Source: Diploscapter coronatus (Eukaryota > Nematoda > Chromadorea > Rhabditida > Rhabditidae). Taken from it: a stretch of 64,000 nucleotides of DNA. Positions 1 through 11,100 of the stretch are shown here, in pieces. How positions within the stretch are numbered: the stretch's first letter is position 1; every line of letters begins with the position of its first letter. Location of the stretch: positions 74,601,249-74,665,248 of the forward strand of contig OZ038423.1 of assembly GCA_964036155.1 (NCBI GenBank). Reading direction: 5' to 3'. Under the pieces are notes generated by a model. That model was not told the DNA's origin, made no database searches, and worked only from the letters and a program-made list of their open reading frames with translations. A program made the translations under genes and the position numbers.

Positions 1-779
1 CATATGCACATTCAAAACACAGGAATTCCTCGATAAAATGCCCATGATCGTTGTCAGGTTAGAATTTTTTTACATCTTTGCCAAAAACTGGATCCATCAA
101 TTTTCCGCGACTAGTTCAAGAGATTTTTAAAATTTATTACAGCTAAAGAAGAATTAGAAAATTCAATCCTAATTTTTCGTGAATCGCGATGATTTACTTC
201 CAGAGACTGGGAAGTTTGCTTGTTGCGTGATCGCTCGAACGCGAATCGGGCGCAGTGCGAGAAGGAAAGGACCGAATGGCTCATCGAAAGAGGACTCCTA
301 ATTGTAGGCATTTTCTTACATCTCTTCAAAGGATGTTTTTTCAGCTGAAAGAATCCGGCTTCAATTGGACCGTTTTCTGGTTGATTGTCGTCATCGTCGC
401 TCTTGTCATCGTGAGTTTTCTCTTCATTCGAAAACCTCACTGAAGTTACATATCTGCGAGAAATTTGTAAAATTCACTTGTTTACGAGAAGTGGCATTTT
501 CCAAAAGAACCATTCACCAAGGCCGATAACGATTTTCTCTATTTAAGAATTTTCTTATCCTATTTTTGGATTTATTCCACGAAAATTCAGCTGCTCATCC
601 TGCTGATGTGCTATGCGTGCTGGCTGCGCAACTCGCCCGACGAGTACGCTCCCCCTTCCGTGCGATCCGACAGACAACCACTGCGCTACCCAACCAATCA
701 GGCCTATCTCAACAATTCCCACTATCGATACAACATGGATGTCTCTATCGACAAGTTCAGCTATCGCCACAGGCATTAG
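1..779 (+). CDS. 3' end of a single-pass membrane protein (partial, unidentified)
   Basis: Only the last four exons are in the window: before 1 to 57, 204-303, 345-410 and 591-779 (TAG at 777-779). Phases agree at all three introns. The visible C-terminus has a short Cys-containing extracellular stretch (with DWEVCLLRDR and RAQCEKERTEW), then one strong hydrophobic segment (from FNWTVFWLIVV to LLILLMCYACW) made by joining exons 3 and 4. A 50-residue polar, Tyr/Arg-rich tail ending SYRHRH follows, presumably cytoplasmic. The topology (type I) is inferred. A polyadenylation signal AATAAA lies at 803-808. I do not recognise the family: no EGF, Ig or c-type signature is complete in the part seen. 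The upstream part lies outside the window, so function cannot be given. Confidence 0.7.
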
Positions 780-1371
780 GCATGGGGGTACGGTAATCAA
801 TCAATAAATTCTCTAAACTCAATACTTCTTTGAATACGACAGAGTTACAGTAACCACTAGAAAATTCTACATTTTTCTCTTTCTGCGAGAAATCCTAGAA
901 ACTTTTCAGGACATCACTTTTGAAACTTCTCCACAATATTATATTTCTACTGAAAATATCTACGTTTCGGGTATCACTCGATTATTGTTTTTGATCTCTT
1001 TCTAATTATACCGTTATTTCTAATGTTGCTTTTCTGGGTTAACTATTGTTGCTTTTTCCTTCCAAACTTTGCTGTTGTTTTCGTTTAGTTTTCTGAATTT
1101 TTTTAATAATAAAATATTTCTAAATTGCAATAATCCTTTGAATTAAAAATTGCAATTTTGTATTTTCATGAAAAGCGCGAAGACCAACTTTGGAATGTTG
1201 CGATGAAAACTGTCAAGGATTTACAGAAAAAGGAGTAAAAGTTTTCCTTTTCATTTTGATTAAATTTCGAAGAGTAAGATCATACTTTCTTAAGTCCGAT
1301 TTTGACTCCAATATTTCTTTTCTATGACAAAGTTAACAAATTTTGTGCGCAATCCAAGACAATAGCCAAGG

Positions 1372-1520
1372 ATGACGATGAAACGCCGTCTTCTGAACAG
1401 TTGTGGACAACGCGCCCCTCCACCGGTTCTCCTGAAATCGCACTCCATTACAAATTCGGAAAGCCACGTCTTCGGAGTTCTGCATATCGCCCCTCGCACT
1501 CGCCAGGCTAGCGTCTATTA
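1372..1520 (+). other. Orphan coding-like exon
   Basis: From an ATG at 1372 a frame of about 50 codons runs to a good donor (G followed by GTAACA at about 1521). It has the GC-rich third positions seen in the real exons of this window and an Arg/Pro-rich product (starts MTMKRRLLNSCGQ). A second frame over the same bases ends in its own stop at 1511 and could be an alternative terminal exon of the upstream membrane-protein gene. I find no convincing partner exon in the next 3.5 kb, so this may be a distant first exon, an alternative exon or a relic. Confidence 0.3.
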
Positions 1521-2993
1521 TGGTAACATATTCTTTTTTTTTCGAATTCAATCTTAAAAATGATTTCTGAAGTGCGCTTCTTCGTATCATTCATTAATCT
1601 TGAAAGTCCCTTTTTGCGATAGTTCACGCCATTCACAAAGAATCTCAAAACCGTATTGCTAGACCTGTATAGAAGAATCTTTTCTGATTCAGTATCGAAA
1701 ATAGAATTGGTTGTTTCAGTTACAGGTTTTACAGAATCTCATGCATCTCACGAAAACATCCTCGCATTCCATTCATTTATTAGTCCGATTAGCTACCGTT
1801 TGACGAACTAAGTCTAACGACCCCCATTTTTCGATTCTAAATCAAGAGGGTCGTTGAGCTGATTACGTAATGAGGTCTATAGTTGAAGCTGCCAAAGGCT
1901 AACTGACTCTCATTTCTCTAGCTTCATTGCATCTCTTACTGTTTCATTATGTTTTGACTTCTTTAACCATCTTCTATATCCACTGCTGTCTCTTTCTTTC
2001 TCTATCTCTAACTATCTTGAAAATTTCCACTATTTCACTGCTATTTTTCTCTAATTCTCTTGTAAATCCAACACTATTTTCTCACTCTAACTTTCTTCCT
2101 CATTTAGCTAACATCCAAAAGTGGCTGCCTCACATAGCATTGGCATAGACCGGTATGGTCAGTGAGGAGGAAATATCATTAGGAAGAGAAAAAGAATAAG
2201 TAAATTGAGAGAGTGAGGGATATTGAGAAAGGAAAAGAGGCAGAAGATAGAAAAGGACGATATAAGAAAAATGCCAAACGCTACTTCATTATTGAATCAT
2301 ACAGTTGAGAGATCGATCTAATTGGATGGATTTAAGAGGGATTGATTTACAGACGACTTCTTTTCACAGCTTTTAGTACTTTATTGCCAGTAGTTATTGC
2401 TTTTCTACCAAAAGTCTATTTCATTGCGTATGGTAACAAAGTACTCGTAGTTTCTTTCATTCACTTTTTGTTTCTTTCTCCCATTTATTTTCGTTTATTT
2501 TATTTTTCGAACTTTCCACTTTCTTTGCAGCTTTTTGACCTCACCCGAAATTGTCTTCAATTTGCAAAATCGAAAATTTCCAATCCGTCTCTAAGAAATA
2601 AGTTTTTGTCATATTTAGCATAAAAACAAGAGTTCAATAATTGGATCATTTTTCATCATCGTTAATCTACATACCCTATAATCGAAGAAGAATCGTTAAG
2701 AGTAATCGAAAATTCTCCACTTTTTTCTAATTTCCTTATCGTTACCGTTCCAAACCTTTGGTCTATGTCATTTTCGTTCATTTCTAAAAATTTAAAAGCT
2801 CTTTTTTGAATCACTTGTCTCGATTTTTCTCTGTAAAGTCGATAGTTTATGCAAAACTTGCGCGAACCTCTTAATTATCCTTTATCTAATTAGATCAGGT
2901 AATTGCCCGTTTTGCATTTCATTGGTTGTTGTTCGTATTTGCTTTTTTGCGTATCTGCCTAATTGGGCAAGTGGTTAGCGCCGTTCTCAAACA

Positions 2994-3015
2994 CAGTCAG
3001 TCAGTCAGTCAGTCA
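2994..3015. repeat. CAGT tetranucleotide microsatellite
   Basis: About five and a half perfect copies of CAGT in a row. Directly upstream (about 2963-2990) is a short stretch resembling a tRNA D-arm/A-box (GGGCAAGTGGTTAGCGCC), without a matching anticodon or T arm. Confidence 0.8.
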
Positions 3016-4948
3016 TCTCTGTATGGACTTGGGATAGGGACTGGATAGAAATTTAGGGGAAGAGAGGAAGGAAGATGTTTTTGCCTCGGGCTAAAGACAC
3101 TTCCCTTCAACCGCACTATTTTTCCATCTTCCTGCCTCTCTGCACTCTCTCAAGTGATAGCATATCTATCAGCTTATCACTTTTACTCACTTTCTGCATT
3201 TTCTACTTCTTTGACCTTCATATTTTATCACTTTCTCTTTCATATTTTTCTCTCTTCATCTCTCATCCCTTATCACTTTCGCTTTCACTATCTCGCCCTC
3301 TGATCTCTTCTTTTTCCTCTGTTTTTGCGACTTTCCTTTTGCCATCATAGGTGTCGCTTTCAATTGGCAGATTCGGATTCGCAGAAATGAGTTAGTTAGG
3401 ATTCACTTTATGTCTTCGTGTCCATTTCTATCATTATGAGGGACTTCATAAATCTTATCTTCATCTCAGATCTTTACCATCTTTGTTGCAACATCAGTTT
3501 TGGATGATTTTCATTCCTTAGATTTCATAAATCATCACTTCACCTTTGATTTTTACTATTTTGTTCCAGTATTTTTCCAGTTTCATTCCTATTTTCACTT
3601 CGTCGCAATGTAACGCTATTGACAGGCGTGATTTTTCATTTTTAGATTTTAGAAATCCTACCATAACTTTACGATGTCCTTTCTCTTATGCTTGGTTTTT
3701 CGTGAGGAAGATCAACTTTGAATAGCGAAATACCTTGATTTTTCATTCTGAAACTTTTTCAAATGTAGTGACTAGCTTCAAGTTTTCACCTTTGAACCTC
3801 TTGACATTCATCTTCCAGCTTTCATCTTTTCCTAATATCCTCCTCTTTCACTTTCGTGCCTCTGAAGGGAATCAGCCAGTTGATTGAGGTCGGCAATATC
3901 CTTAACATTCTCACTGATTCTCATTGCAAAAGCACTCAAATCTCTTCAGAGACTTTTTATGCCTAAAAGAAGCAAAAGCTATCAGATTCGGCCTGTGTTT
4001 GAGACTACCCTTACAATTAGCTGCTTTGCCAATATACTTCTAATTTTATTTTTCAAGAATATTTTTTAGTTCACTATTTTATGTTTCTATTTCCTACAAA
4101 TAGTCATTTTCTAAATGATCATTACATTTTGGAGTCTTTCTGATAGCTAATAGCTAGAACGGCATTAATTTTTGTTCGCAAATTTCAACATTTTGATTCA
4201 TTAATTGTGTAGCCTGATAGGTTGTAATTCCTAAGATTCCAAAAACGATACTAGAAGACATTTTTTTTTTTTTTTATAAGTCCACGTCGAGTCTCCTTGC
4301 GGTTTTAAATTGGCACAAGGATTTTGCCACACCCTGTATTAAAAAGTTTTTTAAAGACTTTCTAAAATAATAATGCGTAATTTTCCATATGCACTTCATT
4401 TCATGTCATATCCTCATGGTCATTTACCCTATGACGTGACACGACATTTGAACCGTTTCCTTTTTCCATTCGCATCTTGCTTCCTCTCGCTTTCACTCTC
4501 TCTCTCTCCCTTCTCCTGTCTGCTTTCCTGCCATTTTCTGCTTATATCCTCTGGTCGAATGGCAGACTGGTTTATGCTTCTGCCTCTTCCTTTTCCTCGA
4601 TGAACTTGCCATTTTTTGCCTGTCCCTCTATCTTTGTATCACGACTTTCCCTTTCCCTGCAAAGATTTTTTGCCAAATCTGATTATGATGATTATGAGAT
4701 TTACATCGTAAATTAGAATAACAGAAGAAATGCAAAACCAGAATTCAAATAATGAAGAAATGACAAGATGTAAAGAAGTTACTCGATAAAAGCCACATGA
4801 TACGAAGATTTCGTCATTATGCATCACTTGTAGAGCATCTCGAATGTTTTATATCACGACAACAAGACTCATCATCTGCTGTCGTTGTCTTGGAAGACGT
4901 TTTCGTAACTGTGACGACGACGTCAGATGATAGAATCTTCTATTCGGG

Positions 4949-4955
4949 TATAAAA
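4949..4955 (+). promoter_or_regulatory. Possible TATA box of the peroxidase gene
   Basis: TATAAAA lies about 150 bp before the start codon of the peroxidase gene. About 20-35 bases upstream of it is a CRE-like ACGTCA, and the TATA box sits in the loop side of a small hairpin (AGAATCTT pairing with AAGATTCT). Position and sequence are suggestive only. Confidence 0.3.
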
Positions 4956-5104
4956 GATTCTAGAAGACTTTCTGATTTCTTCTAAAAGATTGTTTTTAGA
5001 TCTTTTGGACATTGCCTTTTCTCTCAAAAGCTACTTTGTCATTTCTCGTCGATAATTATGACCGATGACAAAATCTGTCATCCTGCTAATTTTGAATGTT
5101 TCAG

Positions 5105-8100
5105 ATGCCCCGTTTGGGGATTCTCGTTTTGTTCCTATGCTCGTTGCCTCGCGGCTGGTCAGCTTCCTCGAACATTCCTTGTGGAAAGGCCTTCCTGCCC
5201 TGCGAGAATGATTCACTCAACAAACCCGTCTCTTACGATGAGAATGATAGTAAGCCGTTTTATTGCCAATTGAATTTGATAAAAGTGAGAAGGAGAAAAT
5301 TTTCGAAAGATCCAACTTTATCGTTATTTTTCATTCAGCTTCATAAGAAGTGAATGTTTAATTTTTATACGAATATCCACTCTCTTATCGAAATATAAAG
5401 AAAAAGATCTAAAGTTTTTTAAAAATGAGTACTTTCAGACATAATAGTTTCACACCGTATTCCCGACGGTCTATTTTACGTTGCCGCGAGGGAAGGCAAG
5501 CGGGAAAACGAACAGTTATTCGACTTTTCCGACCCGGGATATCAATATTCTGGTAAAATATATAGCTTTTTTTAAGAAGAAAAAAAACTTGCAGGTCATC
5601 CCGTCTCAACTAGCGTCAATCAGTACATTCGACTGCACAAGTCAGACAAGAAAGCCATGGACAGAAGTCGGGCTGCTTTCATTTCCTTGGCCATCACGAG
5701 GAGATTGACACAGTGAGATTTTTATTGGTTTTCGAAAATTGGGCGCATTTGAAAATTTCAGACTGGGACTTCGTGAGCGCGAACTGAGGTTCGGCGTGGC
5801 TTCAAGCCAGGTCACTCAAGCCATCGGGATCTGTCCCATTCCACACACTGAAAAGTGTTTCGCTACGAATTATCGGTAAGATTTTCTCTTCGAATGACTA
5901 TTTTCGAGTTTGTAAAGTAATTTTGCAACTTAAATACGCCACGACGGCTCGATGTTGCAAACATAATGTGAGAGTATTTCCCTACCCTGCCCTCGACTTG
6001 TGCGCACTATTTCGCCATATCACGTCTACACGATAAAGCCTAATCTATAAAAATTGATTTTTCTTTCCAAAAAAATCCCAATTTGCAGATCGTTTTCCGG
6101 TCTCTGCAACAACGTCGGTCATCCCGAATGGGGCGCCAGCCACACGCCGTTTGGACGTCTTCTGAAGCCCGCTTACGGAGATGGTGTTTCTTCTATACGC
6201 CAGTCGAAGAACGAAGGTGCTTTGCCTGATGTTAGAAGTCTCTCGCTGGTTTTGTTCTACAATCAAGGAGAGGTAAGTAGGGTTCAAGGTTTTCAGAACA
6301 CCTTGTCGTTTGAAATCACTAATCCCATAGTTTATGCTTCTCAAACTTCACTACTCCAAAAGCAAATTTAGAACCATGGAGATGTGACGACGTTGTTCGC
6401 GCACTGGATGCAGTTCGTGGCATCCGACTTGGTAAGCATCGTGCCCTTCCAAGAGGCAGTGACGGATGTGCAATCCTATGCCCTTCCTTGCTGTAAAAAG
6501 AGCTTCTCCCACCCCGAGTGCGACGTCATCGACATTGGTGGGGGTGATCCGGACTACAGGAACAGAGTGCAGTGCATTCCGCATGTTAGGTATGTTTATG
6601 ATTTTTGTTCAAATTCAGACTGAAGAGGAGAAAGTCAGTACTTGAAAAGACCTTTCGAGCATGACACATTCAAAATGGCCGATCATCATAGTTCGCTAAA
6701 TGCTGTATTTTCAGAAGCATGATCGCTCCTCGAACTGACTGTGGTCTAGGTGCTAGAGAGCAGGTCAATCTTGCTTCTTCCTATCTTGATGGAAGCGCGG
6801 TTTACGGGTCGAATCAGGTTGGTTTATCGTACTTTCCGAGATTCATTGCCTATTTCAGGACAGAGCGAAACAGCTGCGTACTTTCCGAAACGGATTACTG
6901 CGTACAGCGGGTGGAGTTGGAGAACTGCCATACACTGATTTGGACGTGCCTTGTCAGGTAGTTTTTGAGGGAAGAATTGCTGTTTTCAAAACTCCTAATT
7001 TTAGGCTTCTGATGGTCGCTGTGCAGTGTCTGGTTCGGACCAAGTCAACATTCTCCCTGGTGTCACTGCAATGCACACGGTCTTCATCAAGCACCACAAT
7101 AAAATCGCACTTCAATTGAAGGTAAAGTAACTTTCCAAATTCTTCCAACCTTTATCGAAACTTCATTTTTTCGCAACATTGAAAAGATATCATTAGTTCG
7201 TGTTTTTTGTGTTTCGCCTCGGTAAATAATCAAAAGTTCTTTTCTTTTATTTATTTTTCATTTTCAGGAACTCAATCGACATTGGACCGACGAGAAGTTA
7301 TACGATGAGGCTAGGAAGATCGTGTCTGCTCAAATTCAGCACGTAACCTATAGTGAATTCCTTCCGGTTCTTTTGGGACGAGATATCATTAAGTTGGTTT
7401 TTTCATTAATCTTTAGCCAAATTTAATATTTTACATTCAAAAGTTATGAAGTCTTTTATTTTTAGAAAATACGGCCTGTCGCTCCATGCCTCAGGCTTCG
7501 ATGCGGACTACGATATGGGTTTAGAGGGGACTGTGGCAAACGAATTCGCTACCACTTTCCCTTACATTTGGTGGTCTTTGCTGCCTGCCGGCTCTATGTT
7601 CACCTCCTTCAACAATCCAAACAAACTCTACGAGCCGCATGGAGTGCAGAATATCTTGAGGTTAGCTTTCTTTCATTCATGACGAAATATATGGTTTCTT
7701 GACAAATTCTGTCAGGTTTTGATTTTTCGTAAAAAAAATCTCGAACTTTCCAAGTAGCCGAACGAGTCTTTTTCAGAGAACTATTGTCGACTCTCGTCGT
7801 TAAGCCTAATTTGAGAACGAATGAAGAGGTTCGGGGAAGATTCTTGAAGGATCATCAGGCAAACAATTCTGGGTTTCCTTCGAAAATAAATGTTTTTTTA
7901 GGAATTTGGTTTGGATTTAATGGCGATTGCTTTGAAGCAGGGCAGAGACCACGGAATTCCTGGGTACACGACTGTCAGAGCACTTTGCGGGTTAGGAAAG
8001 GTAGAGTTAATATTGTAAAGAAATTGTTCTTTTTTATTTGAAATACTCTTGTTATCAAACGAGGTTTTCTTTCTAAACGATTTATCAATTTTCTGAAACA

Positions 8101-11100
8101 TTCAATAGATTGATTCGTGAGCCGTCAAAGTCTACATGATCATAAGATCGTCTTCTTTAACAGGTGTTACGTAATAGCCGAAACTTGTCATATTTATTTG
8201 AGGGTTCAATTTCAACTTTCAGATCCACTCATTCCGCGATCTGCGAGAAGTTTTCCTTCCTGAAATCCAAACCGACAAATTCGCCTCTGTGTATTTCACT
8301 GTGGAAGACATCGATTTGCTGATTGGTCTCCTGGCTGAAAAGCCTTTGAAGGGATCTCTCTTTGGACCGACATTCACTTGCATCGCTGCCAGGCAATTCC
8401 AAAGAGTAGGCATTTTCCTTCGAAGCGAAATTTAACATTGTTTCGTTTTTACCAACTTTGCAAATGGTTTTCAACGAAAGATACTTTCCATTTTTAGACG
8501 AGAAGAGGCGATCGTTTCTGGTACGAAAACTACTTCGCGGAATCTGGTTTCACAGAGCTGCAACTCAGTGAAATCAGGAAAACTTCTCTAAGTCAGGTAA
8601 GAAAGTTACTAAAACTTCTCAAGTTCCTTCTTTGAACACTTTGAAAGCTCATCCAGTTCGGAAACGAAATTGTTGTAATAAGAGATGGAAAGCTGAAAGA
8701 ACTCACCGAGTATTTTTTTTTTCAAAAATTTCCTCCAGATAATCTGCTCGAATGTGGACATCCGTCGCCTGCAGACGAACGTATTCATGAAGGAGGACAT
8801 ATTCGAAAACATGCCCATTTCCTGCAACTCCTCCGTTTTCGAACCAATCAACCTGGAGGAGTGGAGAGACGCAGAGGGCAGACCCACTTTCCCTGTCAGG
8901 GAGGAAACCATCGAAAAGGCAAGTTTTTTTTTCATTTTTTCAAGATTCAATTATTTGAAATTTTAGGTTATCAAACTAGCAGTTCATAATCTGAAGGATC
9001 AACAGAAACGGGAATCTTCGAATATCAAGAGAAGTGAGATTTTAAGCCTTTTTTTTTAAGAAATGGGATGAATTATTCTCAATCATTGGATAAGAACCGT
9101 TGAAAAGATGTCCTACATGACTTTCTCTAAAATGATATGAAACTAAACAACAAAAATGCAAATCGACAAAGAATCAAAATGGAACTTTTAAAATTTCAAT
9201 TTGCAGATCAGCGGTCCTTTCGTGAAGGTGATCCGCTATTTGCTTACTCTAACATGATGCGCGCCAAGCCAGGAGCCAAACAAGTGTCACATATCTCAGA
9301 AATCCTTCTTGAAACCACAAAACTGCTCATCAAGGGGTGAGCACTCTCTATTTTTCAGCATAATTTTACTATAATCAAGAAGTTGAACTGATATTCTTGT
9401 CCTCCTAGAATATATCCATTTTTTGAGGCATATCTAAATGTCGACACTAGGAATTTCTATGAAATAATGTGAATTTTCAGTGAATCCTTATCGGAAGACG
9501 AGAAACTACCTAATTTGGACATTCCCACTCTGCAAAAAATCCTGCCTGAAGTCGATGTTTCCAAATTCGTCAACAATTTCACCGCTTTACTTTCGGATGA
9601 TCATAGGGTACGGTATTTCCATTAATATTTTGTCTCAATTTTGTATTTTAGGCGACCTTAGAAGAGTGCTATCCAAGAATGTTGCCTTGCGATCACACTA
9701 CTCGGTAAAGCTTTATTAATTCTGTCAAGTATTCAAGCAGTATAACAGGATAAAGAATAAGAAATAGAAACCGGCTATGACATAACGCGATTATTTTTAT
9801 CCTATTATGGAAGCCACTTGATGAAAAACAAGGATTTTGCAAATAAACATGAGGAAATTTTAGATACCGTTCTTACAATGGATGGTGCAATAATCTGAAG
9901 TATCCACAATACGGCAATTCCTTCTCTCCATTGCGCCATTTACTGCCCCCTGTTTACGACGACGGATTTGATGCTCCCAGAATTAAGGCCGTCAGTGGAA
10001 AATTGCTACCAAACCCGAGAAGGGTACGGCATTTTTAGGCACTTTGTAGAAGTAGTATACGAAAGCGTATCCCTAGCTTATCCTATCTATAGAAATCAGC
10101 TATTCAGGTTTAGTAACTTCATCATTGAAGATTTTTTGTACACTCTCACTAGAATGCAAATTATTTATCGCTTCCCTAAATAGAAGAAGCTCTTCAAAAG
10201 TGCAAGCATTTGCAGATCTCCAACGTGGTGTGTGAGGACCGTAACATTTCGCACATCAAATACACGCACATGGTGATGCAATTCGGACAGCTGCTCGATC
10301 ACGAACTCACTCATTCTCCCGTTCATAGAGGGCCCAATGACGAGATTTTGAATTGCACCAGGTCTGTTGTAAAATATGATTCCTATCAGCTTTTTGTTGT
10401 TATTTCAGGTGCGATTCGCAAGAGACAATTTCCGTCCATTGCATGCCCATCAGAGTTCAGTCCGATGATCCATTCTTCCCGACTCACTATCCTGGTGGGG
10501 AACCGAGGTTTGCATAAATTAAAAAAACAAAAACAAAAAAAACATCTATTTTTCAATTTTCAGATGCTTACCATTCGCTCGCTCTCTATTAGGCCAACTC
10601 AACTTGGGATATCGTAGTCAGTTGAATCAAGTAGAACTTTCTCCGTGTTTTTCTCAAAAGAATAATTTTCAGCTTACCGCCTACATTGATGGTTCGGTAA
10701 TTTATGGCTCAACTCCTTGCGAGGCTAAAACCCTTCGACTTTTCACAAGAGGACTTTTGAATTTCACCGACTTTGGTATTTTTGAGCCTGGTTTCATTTT
10801 CATTATTTTGCACTGTCAGGACACGGTCATATGATGTTGCCCCAAGGCGATCAAGAAAAGGACTGCCGATCTAAGGGCGATAACATGCCTTGTTTCGTCG
10901 CTGGGGATGAGAGGTAAAGTTACATTTGGAAAAATTGGTCTCTACTTTCTATATGCATGTGAAGATCTAAAAGTGTTCGTTCATTTCAGAAACTCCCACC
11001 AACCAGGTCTAACCGTGATGCACACTTTCATGGTCCGAGAGCACAATCGAATCGCCATGCACTTATCTGCTCTGAACCCACATTGGAATGATGACACTGT

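Larger units (their letters stand above)
780..5104. other. Long gene-poor interval with simple-sequence tracts
   Basis: This 4.3 kb stretch has almost no coding signal. It holds pyrimidine-rich blocks (about 1920-2110, 3100-3350 and 4440-4660, all CTCTC/TTTCT-like), a purine-rich block (about 2160-2270), a run of T at 4261-4275, a CAGT tandem repeat at 2994-3015, and one coding-like exon near 1372-1520 (listed separately). The long frames through the pyrimidine blocks are low-complexity Ser/Leu/Phe strings and are not genes. The last part presumably contains the promoter of the peroxidase gene. Confidence 0.6.

Noticed and set aside
2342..2623. 93-codon hydrophobic frame
   Set aside because: T-rich sequence gives Phe/Leu-rich frames by chance; there is no acceptor, donor or conserved motif.
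3075..3350. 91-codon frame on the plus strand
   Set aside because: It is a low-complexity Ser/Leu/Phe string from a CT-rich tract, with no splice sites in phase or coding bias.
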